Source of the DNA: Dasyornis broadbenti
Lineage: Eukaryota > Chordata > Aves > Passeriformes > Dasyornithidae
Assembly (NCBI GenBank): GCA_013397935.1
Contig: VZRN01000634.1
Location: forward strand, 4,654,525 to 4,718,524
Length of the DNA stretch: 64,000 bases
Direction: 5' to 3'
A program made the translations under genes and the position numbers. Shown one piece after another: positions 25,272 to 36,691 of the stretch (its first letter is position 1; each line of letters opens with the position of its first letter). Below the pieces are notes generated by a model. It ran no database searches and was not told the origin of the DNA. It saw only the letters and a program-made list of their open reading frames with translations.

Positions 25272-28200
25272 AAGTGTCAGTTCACCAAACCATAATTTAT
25301 TTGTATGTATTTTCACTTGAGATATTATAATCTAATAAATCTTTCAGAAATGTTGAAATTAGAAGCAATCAAAGGTTTAATTTTCAATATTCATATAAAC
25401 TTTTCCATTTAATCACCAGGAGTCCGGGATTCATGGTTATCCCACAAGCAGGATCAGCATTCCCAAAAGAAAAGCTTCAGAAATCATTATGGAGGAAGCA
25501 CAGAGCATATTCTGAACACGGGAAGTGGAATGAATTAATCCCTCTCAATCTCTGGTGATCAGAACGTCCTTTATTATATCTAAGACACAGAGTATAGAGC
25601 ACGTCAGAACAGAACATAAATTCCCTTGACATAAAATTACGGTGTTTAATGAAAATAAGCTACAGAGGGATGGAAACTTCTAAATCCTCTGTCAACCCCG
25701 TGCAATTCTAAGAATGGTTGGCAACAATAAATATGGAGACAAAGCGAAGATCTTTTACTCAATTTTACACATCATTTACTGTTCCTGTTCTGGCTTCCTT
25801 TTAAAAATGGGCATTTTCCAATACCCGTGCAGTGGTTTGGAGGAAAAGTTCGTTTGGAAGTTGTTGGGGCTGTTCAAAGTGAGCAGCTCAGGCAACGCCG
25901 GGCCCGCCAAATCCATGAGCTCCCTCCTCACAAACAGCCGCACGCTTTTCTTCGTGAGAGCGGATATCATTTAGTTTCACCCGTGTCATTTATTACAGGA
26001 CACACATGGAAACCTCCTGCCTCGTAAAGCAACTCAAGACAAGGGCTTAAATTTATTTATTCCATAAAGAAAAATTTACCAGTGAGAGAGAGAGAGAGCT
26101 CGTGCTATAGCAGAACCAGCAGGGCCAGGTGAGTGCATGGAACTGCCAGGAAGTGTGTGAGCACGCGAAGCACATTTCTGTGGGTCTGCTAAATCTTATT
26201 TTAATAGGCAAAGTCTTAGGGCCCTGTCACTCCTCTGACAGCCATAGTTTGGTAGCCACCTACCAGTTCTGGGTGTGCTTGCGGTGCATGCCTAGACAGA
26301 GCTCCCTATTTATAGAATAGCAGAAATACCACATACAAAGAGAATAAATACCATTCTGTGGGAAGGAAAGCCAAAATTCTGACTTTCACGTGTTCTGCAT
26401 TTCTTCAGAGCCATACACTTGGGTGCCCATGAGAATGCACTCACACGCAGTGAGCATGTTCTGGTTTGACACAGACTGCACAGGCTCAAAGACAGCGTTT
26501 GACAAAGCAGCTGAATTCATTTCATTGCTCTAACACCAGACTTTTGGGGTATTTTAACCCTGAAATCATCTCCATTTTTAACTGTTTAATTTCTTAAGTT
26601 TGGGCAAAGTCTGTTTTGCTCAGAGTGCACACTGATCCCATTTATTATGTGCTGGTTTCCATGGAGCTGCTTGAAGCATTTCTGAAATTACGTTTGCACT
26701 TCAGCTCGGTGTATTTTTATTCTTTTAAAAGTTCCAGTAATGCCAACTTTATATCTGTATCCATACATACTTCATGAAATTATTGAGCAGCCCTGTTATT
26801 ATGAACTTGAGATGAATCCTCTGCTGTGTCTGCCTCTGTGTAGGGACATGCGGGTCAATAATTAATGAAAACAAAATTGCTACTGACAGGTGGGCTTTGA
26901 AAAGCAATCTTGGCAATAAATGTGAGCTTCAATAGACATCTCACCATTGATTCATAAAGTCTTTGTAGGCAGCAAAAAAACATTTGCACGAGCCCAAGAG
27001 GATTTTTACACCTTGGCATTGTCAGGTTGGAAAATTTATTTACATATGACATTTATTTGAAGATTTAGAAAGCTGAGAAAGATGAAATATTCTGTTGGAG
27101 TTTGTTTGCTTTCTGTTTGTTGATTAGATTTGCACTTCTGCAGTGCGTTGTTGGGGAGCAGAGGGAGGAAAGTTAAAGGGGTTTTTTACATCAATTTTTT
27201 CACCATGTTCTCCTTCTTAAAATGGTAATGCAACCGTGATTTTGGGTTCCTAAAAATATCTTAGAAAAATAAAAGATTACTGAATTACCTTTCTGTTTCA
27301 TGACCACAGCCTGCTTTATTTCTCTTCTTCCTCCTGTATGATTTTACAAATGACTTACTTTGAAAGCTGAAAATCATATTCATTTTCTTGCTTCAAGAAG
27401 TTTAATTTGTCATTGTTGGGGTTTTTAAAAACAAACTGAGAATCATACGACTATTTGTTCATCTGAATGTTTCCAAAGTACTGAATGAGTTAATGACAGA
27501 TTTTAATTCAGAGATTACATTTGCATATTGAATTTACAGCCTAAGGCTCTTGGGTAGAAAATACTGCACGATTCTCATCTGATTTTGTTCATCAGTGTTG
27601 TTCAGAAAGCCTGTCAATATCGAGATTTTTGGTTCATTTATATTCCTAAGAAGGAACAGTGTAACTGGAGCAGAGTTTTGCCTTTCATAGGAATTTCTAC
27701 ACCGAAATTTAAAGCAGCTGACTGCGTTTTGTTCAAGCCGAATTCTCCGTGCGCAGTTCAACTGAGAACTGAAACTGACATTTCAAAGCAGGGCCATTTC
27801 TGTGACTTCACAAGAACCCACCCAGGGCTGGGAAGGCGTGAGCTGAGCTCTGAGATTGTGCCTGCTTTGTAATTTATGCCAGGAGAAGGTCTGCATTAGC
27901 ATCAGTGAGCTGCTGCTGAGTGCTAAGGTCAGCTGTGCATTTCATACTTCAGCTGCAGAGGCAGAATTTTATTGCTTTTCACAGTCATGGTGCAGCGGAA
28001 AAGGTGCTTTATGATGCCACAGACAATTAATTGAGGTACATTACCTAGAAACTAAAAAGGTCACACGTGGAACATAATTGACACCTCATAACCCCTATTA
28101 ATGATTACCCAAATGCAAATTAGTACTTTTCAGTTTCCAACAAGTAGCATAATTCTTCTCCAGCTTTGAATTATGTTTCCATTTGCTTACAATCTTTACT

Positions 28201-31200
28201 CTTTAAAATGTTTAATTTACCTTTCCTTTTAAAGTAACCTCGGTCTGCAATAAAAGTTATGCACTACATAAATTACTCTCTTCATAAGAAGTCTATTACA
28301 CTGCAATTATTTTTCTCTGCAATAGGCATAAAGAGAAAGAACTGGCACAAATCACGTGTGCAATGCTTCAGCTAAAAGCTTTATGGGATTGCAGGAAAAT
28401 GTTTGTCCTTCCTTATGAAGACAAACTTGAAAATCTAAATTTAATGTGCTAAAGAATAAATTATAAGTTTGTGACATTATTGCTGTGTACAGAAGGAGCA
28501 ATCCTAGCACAGAGGATGGGGAGATGGAAACTGAGGGTCACCCGCTGGACTTGCTCCAAATTTCACCTTGCAGAGGAATTTTAGAACAAGACCACTGATT
28601 GATTTGCTTTCCCCGGGTGACTGGTACGTTGATTGATAAAGTCATTTAACGGAAGAATTTCTTCTAAAGATGTCTGAAACACAGCGTTGTCTGGAAACAA
28701 TTGATAGGTCTGCGTTGTGAAAATTGCACGTTTATGAAATGGTGCAAAACCTTCCCCTCGCTTGTTGGTAAATAGTGCAGAACCCCACCACGGCTCATTC
28801 CCCGGTTGATTCATGGTGTTGTTTCCCCTCCTTACTCACAATTCATGAAAGCTTCTCCTTTTGTCCCTTCTTTTTCCTTCAAGACCACAAAAGGTGCATG
28901 CTTGTACCACACAATGATGAAGCCAACTAAAGAATTCCCCTAAAATTTGAGGCTTTAGAAGTCCTGCACTTCTTACTGGCTTGTGGAACTAATATTTGTT
29001 CTTTTCTCTTTCCGAAATGAAAGGCTGCCGCAGTCCAGTTGCCACTCCAGCCCTGACCAGGTATTAAAATCAATGAATACCATGCGTATGTCATAGCAAT
29101 ACCTTTCCTATCAGCAGGCGACTGAAAATTAATCTCGTTTTGTAAACCTGACAGAGTTGGTGACAGTTTGAATTGAATCAGTTTTATCATCATCATCAAG
29201 TCACTGTCAGTCCAAATAAATTAGTATGCAGTAGAAAAAACACTTTTTCTTTAAAATGTTCGGAGTTTCAGTATCCTAATTAGCGTATTGAGTTTTAATG
29301 TTAGTGTTAGCTTTGGGGCTAAATGCTCACCTCTTGCACCCCCAAAGAAACAGGACTGCCCTGCAGAATGACCACACACAGACAGAGCTTCCCTTCTGTA
29401 AGAGCTGCATGCATCTATTTCTTTTCTGTAATATAATCCTCAGTTAAATCTGTTGCTATTGAGACACATAACAAGCTTTTAAACTTTCAAAACACTGTAA
29501 AAGTAATGGATATGGAGTCAGGGATATGGTATATCTTTGTTTCTTTGATTGAAAATGCTGCTTCAGCCCTGTTTGAATTTTCTATCCAACCCAAACATTA
29601 ATTTCTCTGGGGTTGAAATGCAGCTTTTCCTCTCTCTTCCTCTGAGCTGCCAGCCAAGCAGTCTCCTGGTTGTGGAATTTTTTTCAAGTCAAAATTGAAT
29701 TAGTGCTATTGCAACTCAATACCATATATAAAAATTGATTTGTTTTGTAAAAATGGCTTGGAGTGCCATTGCAGATGTACTGGCTAGACTGGGTGACTTT
29801 CTGAGCCATCGCCTGGGGGAGACTGAAAATACAATATCTGTGCTGAAATTCGAGAGGGCTGTGCACGCCCCTGGGCAGGGAGCACCTGCAGCAGGTCCAG
29901 GGTGGAGGGAGTTACACAGACAGAATGTGGAATATCTTACTTTGCTCTTTGATCCTCCTCAGACAATTTGTTTGCTTGTTTGTTCATGTTTGATCCTGCC
30001 TGGTTCTTCACAGTGGGAGACTGAGTTTGATTCTTCTGCTCCTCTCCTCTCACTCGTTACGTGGGAGAGGAGGCTGACCCCACCTGCCTGCAAAGCTCCT
30101 TCAGATCTCTCTCCTTTGTGGGTTTTGTTCTGAAAAACCGAGACATAAATCACCTCAACGTTCCTTATTTTGCACTGCAGACATGTGACCACATTAGAAT
30201 ATCTGCTTCATTTCAAAATTAAGGTCTTGTTTCATGAAGTGCATCTGGGCTTCTCACAGGTCATGAAACAGAAAAAAAAAATCTGTTTATCATAAGGGTA
30301 AGGCATGGTCTGATGTATGTGATAGAGATTGATTCTTCCATGAATTGTACACCTTGAACTCAGTTTATTCAACAGTTTCTAACAGAAGAGCAAATGAACT
30401 TTTAACTGTGGAGAAAAGAGACTTTTAATTCACTGCACAGAAGTCACATTTTAACTTGCAGATCACTGTTAGATTCTTGCAGTGACCCTTTAAGCCCTGA
30501 CTCTTTCAACACAGAATGTATAACAAGTGCTTTGAGCTGATAAACAAGTTATTTGCATGCAGAAACCAACAGCTCGTTGCTTGCAATTATCAACCAATAT
30601 CCAAGCACAACTCTACAAAATTCTGTGTTCAAACTCTTACAAATGTCTTTTCTCAAATAAGAATTTGAGAATAAAATATGTAGCTCTGCATTTTAAATTA
30701 TAACAATAAAAATAAGTGATATAAATTATGGGGCTATAAACCTTTCAAGATAATGAGAATTATTAAATCAGTTTCCAATTGGGAGGAAGAAAGCAGGAAA
30801 AAGGTCTTTAACAAATAATTCTGTATACACTTAGAGCTTCACTGCTCCTGCTTTGTTTCATGGTCCTTTTTACTTCTTGTAGTAAAGAATCAAATGGGAT
30901 TTTTATATTGGATTTTATTGTATTTTAAGGCTCAAATTAAGTTTGACAGGTTCCTCAGAGGAGTTACTTTTTGGTTTGAATTTTTTTTTTCCCTACCCTG
31001 TAGTGTCTCTTTTGGCTCCTGACCTCTTCTCTCCGATCTTTCTCACTTTTCCAGGATACTGTTAATGAAGTGTGTACAGCGCTGCTCGGGAAGAACATGC
31101 CGCAGTGATTTTTCTTTATTCTTGCAGCGTGTTTGATTCCATCCAGCAGCTGCAGGCCCCTTTTCCCACAAAAGAATCTGATTACTGAGTGTGATTAAAA

Positions 31201-32453
31201 TGAATTTTTCTTTATATGGCACACTGTTTTTCCCAACTGAATCAGACAAGCACATGTTTTTCTGAGCATCGTGCAATACTTAAGGTTGTAAAGACACAAT
31301 CATCACAAGACTTTTTATTTACTATTGTTCAGCACAAACAGTGCAGAGTGAAAGAAACTAATGAGGTCTTTGATAATCAATTCTTATCAGAAGAGCCTTG
31401 GGCAGAACGGGGGTTTCAATTATCATCAGTTGTTCAGTAGCTGTACATAGGCGCTTTTTTCTTCATCTAGAAGTGCTGATTTTATCTTTATTTTAAGAAA
31501 GATTAACTTACATTTGAATGCTTGAAATTAAAGCCTTGGACTGGTTTCTTGACAACCGAAATTATTTTCTCGCTCGTGACCTCACGTGTGAGCGCTGCCA
31601 TATAAACACTGAGCTTTGCCAGGAGGAGCTCAAAGGCAGGAAAGCCTTTGGTGTGGGGAGGAGTGGGGAATTTGAGGGCAGGATTTGGTTTTTAAGGAGT
31701 CTGAGAGAACAGAGAGGCGGTAATGCACAGAGCAGCCTCTAGGGAATGGTGCTGCCAAGGTTTTTGGAAGAAAGCTCCTGTTCAGTGGGGAGAGGGAGGG
31801 AAAGAGGCGCTGAGAATTGCTGTGGGAGCAGCTGCATCCAGATATCAGCTCAGGCTCTTACAAGGGACCAGTTGGACGCTGAGTGGTTTGGGAAGCTGAG
31901 GCAATGAATCCGTTCGGGTTTTTCTCTCTTTCTATCTCAGCTGCTCGTGTCACAGAAACAAAGAGGTTTTTTCAGAGTTCCTTTAGCCTCACAGTTGTAA
32001 TTATTGAGGAAAAGTCTTTGGTTTGGGGGGGTAGGTGTCCTGAAACAACATAAGCAACTTTTGCCATATAATAGTGCTGGTTCATAAGAGATTATCAGAA
32101 TATTTGTGGTGTTTTAACTTCTTTATACTCAAAAGTCTCTGAGCTCAGACTTACCTTGGGCTGACAGAAGTCAGTGAGGAATTGTTACCCCTTTGGTTAA
32201 AGTATAGCAGAGGAAAGGGTCAGTTTCACGTGCTCTAACACTTCATTTTCCCTGACATTTTTAAAATTCTTATTTTTATTTAGAGTTGTCTTATAAACAG
32301 TGTAAAGCTGATTGTAAACTGGTCTCTATTTTCCGTAGGAAATCATTCATAAGCTGTATTTTTTTTTAACGTTGTGCTTCAGAAGCTCTTTCTGAATTCT
32401 GGAAGCAGTGTCATTGAATCCTCCATTAATTCGAGGTGACAGGGAGATGCACA

Positions 32454-32970
32454 TATAAAAGCCAATCGCAGCTCAGTGTTTACAGAGCAGTGAGGTGAGA
32501 CTGCTGAATCTTGGAAAAGTTGCATCCAATATCTGGGAGCAGGCCCGGCTCACGGCTGAAATGCAGGAAGAGCCAGGATTCTCTAAAAATTGTCACACAG
32601 CACCATCTCCTGAGCAGAGCCTGAACGGCAAAGGGAGCCTGAGCTGGGCTGAGTCTCACTCCAGCAACGAGAGGAGCCCCCCGAGCTCAAAACCTGACTT
32701 GTCAAGGACTGGGGATGAGAAAACTTTGATCTGATTTGCTGAGGAAGAGGATTCATCATTAAGAAATGGGTTTAAGGGTCTCATGCCTGCCCTGAGTGAA
32801 AAATTCATGGGCGGACATGGAGTAACTGCTAAGGAAATTCACCCTGAGATGTCCTATGTGGAAAATGAAGTGTGTGTGACCCTGTCAGGGAGAAAGTCTC
32901 GTGTCACTGAACTGAATGGACCGAAGAAATGAGCGGTATTGGGCTGACTGGACTGCATGGACTCAATAAA
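32454..32970 (+). other. TATA-to-AATAAA segment: possible solo LTR or small non-coding transcript
   Basis: TATAAAA at 32454-32460 is followed by CCAAT at 32462-32466 (an unusual order), a donor-like GAG|GTGAGA about 40 bases later, an open frame of 79 codons (32495-32734) with no recognised similarity, and a polyadenylation signal AATAAA at 32965-32970 in a context like the R-U5 end of some avian LTRs (ACTGGACTGCATGGACTCAA). No flanking target-site duplication has been found by eye. Confidence 0.25.
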
Positions 32971-34724
32971 TCCTTACCAAGTTCCTAGAAGCTTTCAGTG
33001 GAGGCTGTTCACTCCTTGGTTTGTACAATTTGAAGACACACAACACCGATCAGCTGAGACTGTGGTTTAGGGTAGCTGTGTTCTGTAAGAAATTAAACAT
33101 TGTACTCCACCAGGAAAATTATATGTATTGTGACAGCTGTAAATAACTTTAGCAATGCTTTCCTACAAGTCTCAGTGCTAGAGGTATGGCAGGGACTTTT
33201 CTGGGCTTGCGCTCTGTCTCCTACAAGACAGAGATGTGAGAGTGCTTAAGCTGCATCTCCAGCCTTTCCTTTGCTTTCTGAAAGCAAATCTTTCTTTTGC
33301 TTTCAGAGCTGATTCCATGGGTGAGCGCTGTCCCTGCTCCCCACACATTCTATCTCTATGAAGTATCACTGCTGGTGCAGTTCATGTGGACATTATTACC
33401 CAAATCTTCAAATTCTCTCCAGTTTCCTTCCACCTTCCTGCTAAGTGCCCAATTTCCTTTTGTGGAGTGCTGGTTTCTTTTCACAAGATTTTTCACTGCT
33501 GTACAAATAATATGGGGAAAAAAAAAACCAAAAAAACCCTCTCAAACTTCAGTACTAAACCCACCATAGCCTTTCCATCCTTCTCCTTTTCCCCACACCC
33601 ATATTTATCTTTGTGTTGTTTTTACAACAAGATGCAGCCTTGAAGTTAAAATTTAAAAAGTGTTCTTGTTATTGCAGCCTGGCCATAGAAATTAGAGCAT
33701 CTCATGAGACACACAAGCAAATATTCACACACTCTGCCTCAGAGGTCGCGGTTCATGGTAGGAAGAATTTATTAAATTTATTAAACTGGTAAATGTAGCT
33801 GTTTTCTGCAAGCTCAAAGAATGACATCTTTTTTCTGCCTTATGTTATTTTTTACGTAAGCAAACCTCATGACGTTATTTCTTTAGACAGCACTAAAGAA
33901 ACACAGAAAGTCTTCTAATGCTCCTTCTGAGCCTTTATTAAATTACAGCAATGGCAGCATGTGTTTGGAGAGAGAGTGAAGGGCGCTGTTTATAGCTAAG
34001 TGTTTTCCCTGAGAGTTTCACATCTTGTTTACTGATAGAGCATTTAATAGAATTTGCAAGCTGAGGAGGGGGATTCTGTGTCATCTCTGCAGTTGTAAGA
34101 TTTGGTAGCCACGTGGCTCTCAAAGGCCCTGTGTGTTTGGATTAAGGTGCTACAGACTCGCACAGGTTCTTAGGGACGGGTTTATGTTTTATAAACCACT
34201 CTGTCGGCTCAGGGGCCAAGGCTGCTCTCTCTCACTGGAGGCTGTCTGCCTTCTTTTGCCCTGAGAAAGCTGAAATTTCATGCAGAGGCTCTGCGGGTCA
34301 GAGCATTGTCAGCCAGAGTCTGTTCTGATGTGCCTCTTGCGTGGCTGGCATTGGCTGCACTTTGTGTGTATCATTTTTATTTGGGAATTTTGAAAACGGG
34401 CATTCAATATCCGTGCTTTCCAAACAGGACTAGAATCGATTTGGTTGTGCTGGTCCCTGGAAGCAGCAATGAGCGGTTATGGGAGAAAAGCAGGAATTAG
34501 AGGCCGAGCGAAAAGCAGCAGTGGGGCTCTCCCTGCATCCACACCAATCCTGATCCCTGCAGGGATCTTTGCAGGCTGGCAGAGACCAGGGGGGAAGGCT
34601 CAGGATTTGTAATTTCAACATTTGCAAGTTATATTTCAGCATTTACAAGTTAGCATTTGCTGCAGGAAGGTGTTGTAGGCGGGAGGTCAGAGAGCTTCCC
34701 TGTGGGACGGGGAGAGAGGAACAA

Positions 34725-34746
34725 CCTCCCCTCCCCTCCCCTCCCC
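34725..34746 (-). promoter_or_regulatory. G-quadruplex motif (minus strand)
   Basis: The plus strand carries a pair of C followed by four runs of four C, each run separated by a single T. The minus strand therefore has four G4 runs with one-base A loops plus a further GG, an ideal intramolecular quadruplex pattern. It stands out in this AT-rich desert. Function is unknown. Confidence 0.85.
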
Positions 34747-35082
34747 AGGGTGTCTCTGTGCGGATTCTCGCGCTTCTGGTTGGCCCCTTGTGTTTGCTTC
34801 AGATCACAGATTCTGATGAAATTAATTGAAATTGAAAACTGAAATTAAATCACTTCCTTCTGATGCGAATTCTGGAGTCCACAAGCTGGTTTAGGGTTCA
34901 TTTCCTGTTTGCTTGGCTCTTCGTGTTGGCGCCGATTTTAGGGGGTTTTGTGCATCTTTTGTTCTTTTAGAGTGCAAAAAGAAAATTGATGCTTCTGTGT
35001 TTTCTGGTTTGGAAAGGATTCAGAATAAAGACCACAGAGTTGTTAAAATACAGTCTAAATTTTCTTAGCAGAGAAAGTAAAG

Positions 35083-35088
35083 TTTATT
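35083..35088 (-). promoter_or_regulatory. Candidate distal polyadenylation signal AATAAA
   Basis: AATAAA on the minus strand about 1.55 kb past the KLHL4 stop codon. It is the first canonical hexamer I found downstream of the gene on the coding strand. By itself a hexamer is weak evidence in AT-rich DNA. Confidence 0.2.
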
Positions 35089-36244
35089 TGAATGTAGCAT
35101 GCTATATATAAACATAATTGATTTTTAAAGTTAAAAATGTTCTTTTTATAAATACGCTTATGAGACTTCTTTCTTTAGAGGCATTCAATAGGCTTAATAC
35201 TATAAATTTTTGAAAATAGCATATTGCTGAAATCTGAAACCACAGCATTCTATCAGGAAGGTTGGCCCACACATTCAGAGACTTTCATCCCTGTCCTGAA
35301 TTTTCCGATACTGACAAAACAACAACAGAACGAACACTAAGGTGGATACTGACCAAATCTTGTGCTTTACAGCTTAGAATATCTTACATACATTCTTCTT
35401 CTAGAATGCACTTTCAGTGTTTGAAATCATAAAAAAAAATGAAATTAAAGCAAAACAGTAGAAATTGGCACACAAAAAGAAAATACCATGCATGTGGAAT
35501 ACTGTGTGCTGTTTCCAAGTGATTCTTTTCCTGTTTGTTCTCGATTCTTAGCATTCCCTTAATTCCAGATAAAACACAGCCACGTTTACATGAATGGTCT
35601 CTAATGTCACACAGTGGATGTGGTTGATTCCTTACCATGTTTCTACTGTACATGAGAGAAAGCTGGTAATCTTCAGCTGAGGTCAAAGATTGGCATATCA
35701 ATATGATATAAAAATTTCATTTTGTAAGTTATATTCAAGGAATGTGATTATATGATTGTTTCAAAATGGAATGCGTGGTTATTATCCCAGGAATGGTCAG
35801 ATTCGTTTAACACATCCTGACAGATGCTTAGTGGGCAAAGAGAAATCCATGAATAACCTGACACACAGAGCACCATTAAAATATCACGTATCTGTGCTCT
35901 GAGAATGATTGCAAATTATATTTGCATTGTGTTTTGACAAAAGAAATTTCTCTCTGCCGGCACACAACAGCATAAAGGTACCTTAGCCCTGCTATTTCTT
36001 AGCTTGCATTATTCAATTCTGTCTACTGCTCAAAGTGGATATTCTGACACAGTTCTCGCGGTGCTGCATGGTAAATAACCACCGAAATATCTGCTGCTCT
36101 GATTGATTTTAAAGTTAATTTAGGAGTTTAATTTCTGGCTACAGAAATTCAGTTGCTTCTGCAGAGAATATTCTGTTGACAGTAATATTTAAGAGCAAAT
36201 ATTTCTTTTTGAGCAGTTGGAAGTGTTTCACAGTCGTTTTCATT

Positions 36245-36631
36245 TACTTAAAATATAAAAGCTTTTTTAATAAACTTTAGCATTCCTGACAACACAGAAG
36301 GGGAAAAAATCTTTTGAAATTTTATACACACCTCTCATTGCTGCATTTTATAAACAACAGATACAATTTTGTAACAAACCTGAACCATTCAAACATTTAA
36401 ACCATTTAACTGATTTTACATATTAGGCGTAATAAATTATTTCCTTAGGCAAAGTTTTCTGATTTTTGTAGTGCAGGAAGACACTTTTGTGCTGGAATAG
36501 TGTGACAGCTCAGAGATCAATATTGTCCATCAGGGAGGGCTGCTGAGGTGTGTGCAGTGTGTGCTGCTCCTGGAAATGTTTCTTGTCTTCTGAGACTCCA
36601 CTCAGTTCAGTTCCACGCTCATTGAAAGTCC
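36245..36631 (-). other. KLHL4: Putative KLHL4 3' untranslated region (minimum extent)
   Basis: Sequence directly after the stop codon, with no splice structure. The nearest polyadenylation-like hexamer on the minus strand is ATTAAA at 36271-36266; a canonical AATAAA occurs further on at 35088-35083. Neither has a convincing GU-rich downstream element that I can point to, so the true 3' end could be either of these or further away. Confidence 0.35.
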
Positions 36632-36691
36632 TCAGGGCAACTTCACAACAACAACGCATGCTCCAGCCCTTCCAATGTTGACAGGAACTTC
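36632..36691 (-). CDS. KLHL4: KLHL4 terminal coding exon with stop codon
   Basis: Only 60 coding bases, easily missed by ORF searches. The acceptor is TTTTTTCTTTCTAG with a long pyrimidine tract; the exon enters in phase 0 and encodes EVPVNIGRAGACVVVVKLP followed by TGA (36634-36632). The last strand closes the beta-propeller, and the residues match the KLHL4 C-terminus. The 3' untranslated region continues toward lower coordinates. Confidence 0.95.
   Translation of the reverse strand, partial: EVPVNIGRAGACVVVVKLP

Larger units (their letters stand above)
8743..32450. other. Gene desert downstream of KLHL4, no gene supported
   Basis: About 24 kb with no exon chain I can support on either strand. 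Open frames are short, on both strands, and without recognisable domains. It contains a poly-T run (14035-14056), an 18-bp palindrome (10541-10558), an 18-mer tandem repeat (25204-25271), a short GA repeat (about 26086-26098) and an AT-only tract around 19100-19167. Such deserts near developmental genes often hold conserved regulatory elements, but I cannot measure conservation here. Confidence 0.6.
32971..36244. other. No gene; region downstream of KLHL4 3' end
   Basis: Unique sequence between the TATA-to-AATAAA segment and the minimum KLHL4 3' UTR. It holds a C-rich/G-rich tract at 34725-34746 and candidate distal polyadenylation sites for KLHL4. If the KLHL4 3' UTR is long, part of this belongs to it. 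Confidence 0.55.
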
